Positions 1 through 5,702 of a DNA stretch of 8,596 bases are shown here, piece by piece. How positions within the stretch are numbered: the stretch's first letter is position 1; each line of letters opens with the position of its first letter. The notes beneath the pieces were generated by a model that saw only the letters and a list, made by a program, of their open reading frames with translations, searched no databases and was not told the origin of the DNA. The position numbers and the translations under genes are program-made. This DNA is from an uncultured Pseudomonadota bacterium (GTDB lineage Bacteria > Pseudomonadota > Alphaproteobacteria > RF32 > CAG-239): contig CASFLB010000050.1 in the NCBI GenBank assembly GCA_949295395.1, positions 1 through 8,596 of the forward strand, read 5' to 3'.

Positions 1-49
1 TCGTATCGTTGATTGAGCTTTAACGCTCGTGTATAAGGAGGACTTACCC

Positions 50-379
50 ATGAATGAATATAACATAAATATTGGAATAGATGTAGCAAAAAATCATTTA
101 GATGTATGTATTTTACCCTCCGGCAAGACTAAACGCTTTAAGAACAATGAGTTAGGGATAATATCACTCATAGAATTTATTGGTAATAAAGAGCCAATAG
201 AACGGATTATTTTGGAACCAACTGGCGGATACGAAGAATTGGTGTTAGAAATGTTATCAGAAAAAAATTATAAGATAAGTCTTGTTAATGCTGCCCAAAT
301 CAGAGCTTTTGCAAAAGCTAACGGAATATTGGCAAAAACAGATAAAATAGATGCTTTTTTTTATTTCACTTTTTTTTAA
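50..379 (+). pseudogene. IS110-family transposase, N-terminal DEDD-domain fragment
   Basis: The 109-residue product is the RuvC-like DEDD domain of an IS110/IS1111-type transposase. Visible motifs are GIDVAK (D11), LEPTGGYE (E56) and LAKTDKIDA (D98, D101), so all four acidic catalytic residues are present. Family members normally run on to roughly 300-400 residues with a C-terminal Transposase_20 domain carrying a catalytic serine. Here homology stops at about base 355 and the frame ends in a T-rich, Phe-rich tail with a TAA at 377. ATG 50 is chosen because AAGGAGG lies at 35-41 with 8-nt spacing; an in-frame GTG at 29 would put that site inside the gene. A small hairpin (GAGC 15-18, GCTC 25-28) precedes the ribosome binding site. 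In this family the non-coding end of the element encodes the bridge RNA, and that region would lie largely outside the window. It cannot be active as it stands. Confidence 0.88.
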
Positions 380-432
380 GATATGTTTGGTATGCTTAGG
401 CTCAGAATTTCATTTTATTCAGGATTGTAACA

Positions 433-1398
433 ATGGTTAAAATTAATGATGTAAGATTTTCTGATATCTATGTGACGCCGGATAAAAAAGCCTACATCCC
501 AGACGGGAAGACACGTAACGGCTTGGCTGTTTTGGAATCGGAAGATTTTGAAGAGTTTTACAAACAGTTGGAAGATGCCTGGGATGGAGAAAACCCGAGC
601 TATTCTCTTCTTTATGATGGAGTTTTTTACCGTATTGAGCGCACCATGAGCATTTATGGCCCACAATATTGCGGACGTAAAATGCCGAAACAAGTACCGC
701 CGTTTTCGACCCTTGGGTTTAATCCTCAACTAGCGAATTATTTGACATCTTTAGCTAATGCTTCCGGCCTTATTCTTTGGGCGGGTCCGACCGGACAAGG
801 TAAGACAACCTCGCTTTCTTCTTTAATGAAAGAATATTTACAATCTGAAGGTGGTTTTGCTTATACAATCGAAGATCCTTGCGAAATGCCTTTGGACGGT
901 GTTTATCACGCACGCAAAGGTGGTTTGGGTCTTTGCAAGCAAAATATACCCCCTGCCGGTGACTGGGGTGCCGGACTAAAATCAGCGTTACGTTCAAAAC
1001 CTCGTTATATATTTGTCGGTGAGATTCGTACTCCTGAAACAGCCAGTGAAGCACTTCGTGCGGCTACATCCGGCCACTTGGTCTTATCTTCCATTCACGG
1101 AAACAATGTGACTGACGCCATTACATCGGTTGTTAAATATGCGTCTTCAACCTCCATGTCGGAAGAGTTGGCTTATGATTTGTTCTCACGCGGTATGCTG
1201 GCCGTTTTGCACCAAACTTTGGTTGGAATCGGCAATGACCGCCACCCTGAGGTAACTTATTTATTTGCCAATCCGGACACGACCAAAGGCGATCAAGTTC
1301 GCGGTATTGTTAAAACCGGAAAGCTTAATCTTGCAACTACCATTGAACTCCAGCGTACACGTTTGGAAAAAGGAATGGAGCTTTTTCCTGACCTTTAG
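433..1398 (+). CDS. PilT/DotB-like secretion-superfamily ATPase
   Basis: This 321-residue cytoplasmic ATPase belongs to the PilT/GspE/VirB11 superfamily, hexameric motors that power type IV pili, type II secretion or type IV secretion. In order I see a small N-terminal domain with a SDIYV segment (residues 10-14) like the PAS-like domain of PilT/DotB, Walker A GPTGQGKT (118-125), an Asp box YTIEDPCE (144-151), Walker B with the conserved acidic residue in YIFVGEIRTPE (192-202), and a His box GHLVLSSIH (214-222). Length suits PilT (about 350) or DotB (about 375). No pilin, platform or other secretion gene is in the window, so pilus and type IVB secretion roles cannot be told apart. The gene is monocistronic as seen here, with a weak AGGA about 8 nt before ATG 433. 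The IS110 fragment ends 53 bp upstream and a hairpin terminator follows. Confidence 0.87.
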   Translation: MVKINDVRFSDIYVTPDKKAYIPDGKTRNGLAVLESEDFEEFYKQLEDAWDGENPSYSLLYDGVFYRIERTMSIYGPQYCGRKMPKQVPPFSTLGFNPQLANYLTSLANASGLILWAGPTGQGKTTSLSSLMKEYLQSEGGFAYTIEDPCEMPLDGVYHARKGGLGLCKQNIPPAGDWGAGLKSALRSKPRYIFVGEIRTPETASEALRAATSGHLVLSSIHGNNVTDAITSVVKYASSTSMSEELAYDLFSRGMLAVLHQTLVGIGNDRHPEVTYLFANPDTTKGDQVRGIVKTGKLNLATTIELQRTRLEKGMELFPDL

Positions 1399-1419
1399 AG
1401 TATTTGGTATGGTAACAAT

Positions 1420-1484
1420 AAAGCCCTTGCAAACTGAACTGTCCAACTTTCGGGGGACAGTTCAAACAGCAAGGGCTTTTTTAG
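1420..1484. terminator. Compound intrinsic terminator between convergent genes
   Basis: The outer stem AAGCCCTTGC (1421-1430) pairs perfectly with GCAAGGGCTT (1469-1478), extended by A1420/T1479, and a T run follows on the plus strand. The loop is not a simple loop: it contains a second perfect 10-bp stem (1435-1444 with 1455-1464). It lies between the stops of the ATPase gene (+) and gpt (-), so it probably serves both. The plus-strand U tract is good; the minus-strand one (TTTATTG) is weaker. Confidence 0.88.
1435..1464. repeat. 30-bp palindromic repeat, copy 1 (nested in terminator)
   Basis: Arms TGAACTGTCC and GGACAGTTCA flank the loop AACTTTCGGG. The 30 bp are identical to 8086-8115. 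The sequence sits in the loop of the terminator at 1420-1484 and is flanked directly by AAC on each side (1432-1434 and 1465-1467), a possible 3-bp target duplication. I found no further copy in the window. Confidence 0.9.
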
Positions 1485-1496
1485 AGGCTTATTTTT

Positions 1497-1934
1497 TTAT
1501 TCAACATCCCAAGGAAAGACAATCCATTTGTCCGGCAACTCTTTGGCACAGATATCGACATCGCCATGTCCCTTAGGCTTGCTGTATACGGCTGCGTAAC
1601 ACGCCTGCGGATAGAGCTTGCGCACCAAGCGGAAGGTGCGTCCCGTGTCTGACAAGTCATCAACAATCAAGGTTTGATTATCAACCTCTCCGACATTGCA
1701 ATCCAACTCTATTTTATCGTCTTCTCTCCGCTCATTATTATCATAGCTTGAAATATTTATGGCTTGAGAGTTGCGGATATCAAGTTCATAAGCCAAAATA
1801 CCGGCCGGCAATAATCCGCCTCGGCTAATCGCTATGATTTTATTAAATGTTCCCGATTGTTTTATTTTTCGAGCCAGAATCTTAACATCATCGTGAAATT
1901 CTGCCCAACTAATATAATATTTTTCAATTTGCAT
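1497..1934 (-). CDS. gpt: Xanthine-guanine phosphoribosyltransferase
   Basis: The product closely matches E. coli Gpt, the purine-salvage enzyme that converts guanine, xanthine and less efficiently hypoxanthine plus PRPP to the nucleotide. Shared features are EKYYISW at the start, AISRGGLLPAG (35-45), ISSYD (61-65), the PRPP-binding loop VDDLSDTGRT (91-100) and the end DKWIVFPWD. The chosen start gives 145 residues against 152 in E. coli, whose extra residues are a short C-terminal tail missing here. ATG 1934 (MQIEKYY) aligns with the E. coli N-terminus (MSEKYI) and has GGA about 8 nt upstream; the ATG at 1943 has no ribosome binding site. The start overlaps the end of the upstream thioredoxin-like gene by 11 nt, suggesting translational coupling. 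The pairing of purine salvage with an exported thioredoxin has no obvious functional logic. Confidence 0.93.
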   Translation of the reverse strand: MQIEKYYISWAEFHDDVKILARKIKQSGTFNKIIAISRGGLLPAGILAYELDIRNSQAINISSYDNNERREDDKIELDCNVGEVDNQTLIVDDLSDTGRTFRLVRKLYPQACYAAVYSKPKGHGDVDICAKELPDKWIVFPWDVE

Positions 1935-2469
1935 TAAATTCATCCGATTTTTCGGCTTTTATGCGGCTTATATATTCGACAACTCGATCATCGCCCCATT
2001 TGGCCGCTCCGCGAAGCCGACCGATTTCAAAGCCTTGCTTATTAATTAAAACCGTGTTTGGCGAGGTAAATATGCCTAAATCTGCCGCTAAATCGCTCTT
2101 TCTGTCTGTATAAAAATCCATTTTTTCTGCACCGAAGCGATCTAAAAATTCTCTCTGCTCTTCGCTGCTTTTCCATTCATGCGACGGAGAAATCAGCACA
2201 ACTTTTATCCCTTTATCGGCCGTTTTATCCGCACACTCTTGCAAATCATCAAGCTCTTTAATGCAGGGCATACAATGACGCGACCAAAAAACCGCGACAA
2301 CAAAGTCATCATCAAAGTCTGTCAGCTTTATTTCCGTGCCGTCGGAACGCATTAATGAACGCGACGGCAATTCACGAGGCGTGTCATAGATATTGACATT
2401 TCCTTGAGAGGCCGCTGCAAGACCTATTCCTAAAATACTTAACATCAGTCCGAAAATAAATTTTATCAT
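1924..2469 (-). CDS. Exported TlpA/ResA-like thioredoxin-fold protein
   Basis: This 181-residue protein starts with a signal peptide or N-terminal anchor (MIKF, then a hydrophobic stretch to AAAS at about residue 21), followed by a TlpA/ResA/AhpC-TSA type fold. Visible are a beta-strand VVAVFWSRHC, the redox motif CMPC (66-69), and a probable cis-proline in TSPNT (P137) before the strand VLINKQG. Such proteins act in the periplasm or at the membrane as disulfide reductases, often in cytochrome c maturation or for specific clients. No cytochrome, DsbD/CcdA or client gene is nearby, so the partner is unknown. It is the first gene of a minus-strand pair with gpt and departs from the divergent region 2470-2559. 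The ribosome binding site is weak (TTAAG just before ATG 2469). Confidence 0.85.
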   Translation of the reverse strand: MIKFIFGLMLSILGIGLAAASQGNVNIYDTPRELPSRSLMRSDGTEIKLTDFDDDFVVAVFWSRHCMPCIKELDDLQECADKTADKGIKVVLISPSHEWKSSEEQREFLDRFGAEKMDFYTDRKSDLAADLGIFTSPNTVLINKQGFEIGRLRGAAKWGDDRVVEYISRIKAEKSDEFNAN

Positions 2470-2491
2470 CTTAATAACTGCAATATAAGTT

Positions 2492-2520
2492 TTGTCTTTC
2501 TCTGTCTTTAAGAGTATAAC
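2492..2520 (+). promoter_or_regulatory. Candidate sigma-70-type promoter for the lipoprotein/TerY-P run
   Basis: TTGTCT (2492-2497; 4 of 6 to TTGACA) and TATAAC (2515-2520; 5 of 6 to TATAAT) are separated by exactly 17 bp. This gives a leader of about 33 nt before ATG 2560. It is the only good pair I found between the divergent genes. It is a prediction from consensus alone. Confidence 0.45.
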
Positions 2521-2524
2521 TCTT
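2510..2524. promoter_or_regulatory. Short palindrome overlapping the predicted -10 (possible operator)
   Basis: AAGAGT (2510-2515), an ATA spacer, then ACTCTT (2519-2524) form a perfect 6-3-6 inverted repeat across the predicted plus-strand -10. On the other strand it includes TATACT, a possible minus-strand -10, so one bound regulator could affect both divergent units. Too short to be conclusive. Confidence 0.3.
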
Positions 2525-2559
2525 TTTATAGGAAAAGTATATCTTTAAAAGGTTTCAAA

Positions 2560-2691
2560 ATGATGAAGAAATTCGGCTTATTTTTGATTCTTGCCGTTCT
2601 GCTGGGGTGTTCGCTTACAGCTTGCGGCAAAATGGCGTCTCCCGAACCTTATGAGGGGTCGGGTTATCCCCATTCTTATCCTCGTGTTTAA
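2560..2691 (+). CDS. Small lipoprotein, LptM/YifL-like
   Basis: A 43-residue lipoprotein: MMKK, a hydrophobic stretch, then the lipobox LTAC with the lipidated Cys at residue 22. The mature peptide is about 22 residues, beginning CGKMASPEP and ending YPHSYPRV. The layout (short signal, CG-K-x-x, Pro/Glu, then YPxxYP) recalls the LptM/YifL family, whose Enterobacterial member stabilises the LptDE lipopolysaccharide translocon and whose alphaproteobacterial members I remember as CGRKGPLEPP-type peptides often next to lysA. The usual KGPL core is replaced by KMASPEP, and lysA is not here, so the assignment is tentative. AAAAGG (2547-2552) lies 7 nt before ATG 2560; a second ATG follows at 2563. 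The vWA gene starts 26 nt downstream, so the two are probably cotranscribed. Confidence 0.8.
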   Translation: MMKKFGLFLILAVLLGCSLTACGKMASPEPYEGSGYPHSYPRV

Positions 2692-2717
2692 TTTTTTATC
2701 TTAAGGCGAATCCGATT

Positions 2718-3416
2718 ATGGCTGATGATATGACTTCTTTTTCCGATGAAATGATTCCTTATGTGGAATTTGCCGATAACGCTAATGAGCGCACTCCTTG
2801 CGTTTTAGTACTGGATTGTTCCGGTTCAATGCGTGGTGAACCGATTAAACAGCTAAATGCCGGCTTAAAAGCCCTTGAAAAAGAGTTAAAAGATGATATT
2901 GATGCCAGCTCGCGTGTGCAGCTTTTGATTATTAAGGCCTTTGGCAAAGATGAGACTGAAATTTCTTCCGATTGGATTGATGCTATGAATTTTGAGGCGC
3001 CGGTTATGGAAGCCGGTGGTCTTACGCCTCTCGGAAAAGCGATGGAACTCGCCTTGCAAAAAATTGAAGAGCAAAAATGTTTGTATGACAGTTGCGGTAT
3101 TACATCCAAGCGTCCATGGATTTTTCTTATCAGTGACGGAGAACCTACCGACTATGATTGGGAAATTATTGCCGAAAAGTGCCGCTTGGCTCAGATTAAT
3201 AAAAAAGTTGTTATTCATGCCGTTGGAACACAAGGGGCTAATCTTGAAAAACTCGCAAAATTTTCAACAATTACACCCAAGCGTTTGACAGGACTAAAAT
3301 TTACAGAGTTCTTTTTGTGGCTTTCCAGAAGCGTTTCCTGCGTATCAAAGGCGGCGCCAAATGTTCCTGATTTGCTTGAAGACACGGGCGATTGGAATGA
3401 AGAAGAACAATTCTAA
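2718..3416 (+). CDS. vWA domain protein, TerY/YegL-like
   Basis: This 232-residue protein is essentially one von Willebrand factor A domain with no signal peptide, so it is cytoplasmic. The metal-dependent adhesion site is complete: DCSGS (D33, S35, S37), the Thr in GGLTPLG (T103) and the Asp in ISDGEPTD (D140). It ends with an acidic tail (LLEDTGDWNEEEQF). The length and the neighbours (PP2C phosphatase, then kinase) place it with TerY and E. coli YegL, the vWA member of the TerY-P triad predicted to scaffold or sense in phosphorylation signalling. AAGGCG (2704-2709) sits 8 nt before ATG 2718. Its 3' end overlaps the phosphatase gene by 20 nt. No TerC, TerD or TerZ gene is visible, so a tellurite phenotype should not be assumed. 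Confidence 0.9.
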   Translation: MADDMTSFSDEMIPYVEFADNANERTPCVLVLDCSGSMRGEPIKQLNAGLKALEKELKDDIDASSRVQLLIIKAFGKDETEISSDWIDAMNFEAPVMEAGGLTPLGKAMELALQKIEEQKCLYDSCGITSKRPWIFLISDGEPTDYDWEIIAEKCRLAQINKKVVIHAVGTQGANLEKLAKFSTITPKRLTGLKFTEFFLWLSRSVSCVSKAAPNVPDLLEDTGDWNEEEQF

Positions 3417-4146
3417 TATAAAGGTAGTAGCGGCTAGTGTTTGCGGACCAATGCATTGTTACCGCAAAATGCCTTGTCAGGACTTTTTTAAGCATAAGTC
3501 TTCCGGCAAAAATTTTGTGGCCGTTGTTTCGGATGGTGCCGGTTCGGCTAAGTACGGCAAAATCGGGGCGCGTATTATTTGCGAAACAATTGTTGATCTC
3601 TTGTCAAATTGTGACTTTAACGCTATTAAACATCACGTTATTCACGCTATTTCCGTCGCACGAGGAAAGCTCTTGCGTCATCGTTTTAATAAAAATAAAA
3701 ATACCGATGGTTTAATGGATTTTTCGGCAACTCTTATCGGTGCCGTTTGCCACGGTACTCAAGGAATTTTCTTTCATATCGGCGATGGCGCCGGAATTGC
3801 CCTGAACACCGAAAATTGCGACCATTTTGTTGCCTCTAAACCCGAAAACGGTGCCTTTTCTTGCGAAACATTTTTCTATACCATGGATGACTGGCAAGAA
3901 TCTTTGCGTTTTACGTCTTTTGAAGGGGCAAATACTCTCTTTTTAATGAGTGACGGACTGACTAATTTTGCTTTTTCTGCTGATTTTTCAAAAATCGAAA
4001 AAGGCTTTCTCTTGCCCATTAATAATTTTTTAGCTCAGCCTATGTCAAAAGAAAAAGCGGTTCGTGCGCTCAACAATACACTCAACACGCCTTTGGCCAA
4101 AAGGCTTAATTCTGACGATAAAACATTACTTTGGGCGAGGTTATAA
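3397..4146 (+). CDS. PP2C-family Ser/Thr phosphatase, YegK-like
   Basis: A 249-residue metal-dependent PP2C phosphatase of the compact type found in TerY-P triads. Signature elements in order are CQDFF (D29), VVSDGAGS (D46, the DGxG metal site), FSATLIGAV (109-117), IGDGAG (128-133), LMSDGLTNF (183-191; metal Asp) and the final SDDKTLL (239-245; DDxT metal site). All expected metal ligands are present, so it should be active, presumably reversing phosphorylation by the kinase encoded next. Start choice: ATG 3397 gives MKKNNSN running straight into the first strand and overlaps the vWA gene by 20 nt. An in-frame ATG at 3361 would add 12 residues with no family match and a longer overlap. The stop codon shares its last A with the kinase start. 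It carries no signal peptide or membrane segment and acts in the cytoplasm. Confidence 0.9.
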   Translation: MKKNNSNIKVVAASVCGPMHCYRKMPCQDFFKHKSSGKNFVAVVSDGAGSAKYGKIGARIICETIVDLLSNCDFNAIKHHVIHAISVARGKLLRHRFNKNKNTDGLMDFSATLIGAVCHGTQGIFFHIGDGAGIALNTENCDHFVASKPENGAFSCETFFYTMDDWQESLRFTSFEGANTLFLMSDGLTNFAFSADFSKIEKGFLLPINNFLAQPMSKEKAVRALNNTLNTPLAKRLNSDDKTLLWARL

Positions 4147-5621
4147 TGATTGAACAGCCCAATCTTGAAGGAAGTTCTTATGCCGCTATTTATCCGAACG
4201 GTCGCTTTGAAAAAATTACCCTCGGGCCAATGATTAATCGTGGCGGTGCGGCCGGGAGAATTTATCTTGTGCAGAATGCCCCCCAGTTGGTCGCTAAAAT
4301 CTTTCATAATCGCAATAAAAGTGCAACGAATCGTCAAAAACTTGAAGCTATGCTTCATAACCCACCACACTTTCCTCCGGCTATTAAAAATGGTGTCGAG
4401 TATGTCCAAATTGCTTGGCCAGAAGCTATCTTAGATGATGATAACGGTTTTTGTGTTGGTTATCTGATGCCTTTGGTTAAAATGGATGAAGCCGTTTCGC
4501 TTGACCACCTTATGCAACGAGCTATACGCCAAAAACTCGGACTATCTGAAAAATATTCTTACCGTTTGTTTGCTGCTTATAACGTCACATCTATGGTGGC
4601 GGCCTTGCACCGTGCCGGTCATTATATCGTTGATTTAAAGCCATCTAATATTTCGGTTTATAAAGATTCGATGATGGTAGCCATGGTTGACTGCGACGGC
4701 TTTTCCATTAAAGGCGAAAAAGAAGGTGTTCGTTATCCGGCTGAATTTGTCAGCGAAGAATATATCTATCCTGAAGGCATGACCCAATCTTGCGATGAAA
4801 TGGGTGAAGAACAGGATAAATTTGCTTTAGCCGTTATGATTTTTAAGTTGCTTAACAACGGCATACATCCTTTTTCCGGAACACCAAGAAAAGATGTTGA
4901 GATGCTCACCATTCAAAATCGTATTGAGCAATATCACTATGCTTATGGGCTTTGGCCGGATACATATCAAGCCCCTCATCCTTATTCTTTGCATGAATAT
5001 TTTGCACCTAAAACGCTTGAATTTTTTGAACGTGCCTTTACGCGCGGCGGCAAACGCCCCTCGGCTGAAGAATGGCAAAATCATCTTAAATATTTGCTCA
5101 AAAATTTGAAAACCTGCAAAAAGAATCCTAATCATGCTTATTTTACGGCTAAAGGTTGTGGCTTATGTGCGGCCGAAGAGCGATTGAAAGGGACGTTAGT
5201 TCATGTTCAAAAGCAAAAAGAAACTCCTCAAAAACTGCGCGGTATGGAAATCGCCTCTTTTTCCGTTGAAAACTTTGAACGCGATAAAGCCGAAAAATTA
5301 AATGAAGCTCTAAAAATTAAAAACTTTACAATGATTGGCATTGCCGCTTATCTTTTGTTTTTTGCTTTTTTGTTCAAAATTATCTCTCCGGCGGAAAATT
5401 GGCTCAAAGAAATCGGTTTTGGATTGCAGGCGGTTCTTATTACCCTTCTTATGTTTGGTATAAATCGTTTTATTAAGCATTTTCGCGCTAAACTGCCGCT
5501 GTTGCAAAATCGAGCTCTTACTCAGATGTTGCAAGTCTATGCCTTTATTTGCATTCTTATCGCCCTCCTCTTCTTAAATGAATTTCCCGATAACCTTTTC
5601 ATGCCGCCGCTTTCCTTGTAA
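4146..5621 (+). CDS. Membrane-anchored protein kinase, YegI-like (TerY-P triad)
   Basis: A 491-residue Hanks-type kinase-like protein with an added C-terminal module. The kinase part shows a glycine-rich loop INRGGAAGRIY (30-40), the ATP-binding Lys in VAKIF (K51), the catalytic loop HYIVDLKPSN (159-168; D163), a divergent DFG equivalent VDCDGFS (D184), the subdomain IX Asp in DKFALAVM (D224) and a conserved Arg in RPSAEEW (R304). Next comes a probable zinc knuckle (C324, H330, C338, C341), then a charged linker and three hydrophobic segments (about 394-413, 424-444, 458-478). The kinase domain should face the cytoplasm. The start is ATG 4146, overlapping the phosphatase stop as TAATG, with GGCGAGG (4134-4140) 5 nt upstream; an in-frame TTG at 4131 is less likely. 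Together with the vWA and PP2C proteins it forms a kinase/phosphatase pair. Substrates are unknown. No terminator is evident after it. Confidence 0.88.
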   Translation: MIEQPNLEGSSYAAIYPNGRFEKITLGPMINRGGAAGRIYLVQNAPQLVAKIFHNRNKSATNRQKLEAMLHNPPHFPPAIKNGVEYVQIAWPEAILDDDNGFCVGYLMPLVKMDEAVSLDHLMQRAIRQKLGLSEKYSYRLFAAYNVTSMVAALHRAGHYIVDLKPSNISVYKDSMMVAMVDCDGFSIKGEKEGVRYPAEFVSEEYIYPEGMTQSCDEMGEEQDKFALAVMIFKLLNNGIHPFSGTPRKDVEMLTIQNRIEQYHYAYGLWPDTYQAPHPYSLHEYFAPKTLEFFERAFTRGGKRPSAEEWQNHLKYLLKNLKTCKKNPNHAYFTAKGCGLCAAEERLKGTLVHVQKQKETPQKLRGMEIASFSVENFERDKAEKLNEALKIKNFTMIGIAAYLLFFAFLFKIISPAENWLKEIGFGLQAVLITLLMFGINRFIKHFRAKLPLLQNRALTQMLQVYAFICILIALLFLNEFPDNLFMPPLSL

Positions 5622-5702
5622 AAAAATTATATTTAAACTACACATTTTTATTTTTTTATGTTATTGTCTTTCTAGTTTGTTTTATAGTTGAGGTTGTATA
5701 AC

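Noticed and set aside
1265..1576. 103-codon plus-strand open frame across the end of the ATPase gene and the terminator
   Set aside because: It is out of frame with the ATPase, crosses a strong terminator and enters gpt antisense; no motif or ribosome binding site.
2759..3233. Antisense open frames over the vWA gene
   Set aside because: They are shadows of a well-supported gene, with no motifs or start signals.
3361..3396. Longer N-terminus for the PP2C phosphatase
   Set aside because: The extra 12 residues have no family resemblance and would lengthen the overlap with the vWA gene; ATG 3397 leads directly into the domain.
2718..5621. Tellurite-resistance operon
   Set aside because: Only the TerY-P-like triad is present; no TerB, TerC, TerD, TerE or TerZ homologue is in the window.
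5664..5673. TTGTCTTTCT shared with 2492-2501, as a second promoter for the NMO-like gene
   Set aside because: No -10-like hexamer occurs 16-18 bp downstream (the sequence there is GTTGAG-like); TATAGT at 5683 is only 13 bp away and too close to the start codon. A T-rich 10-mer shared twice can be chance.
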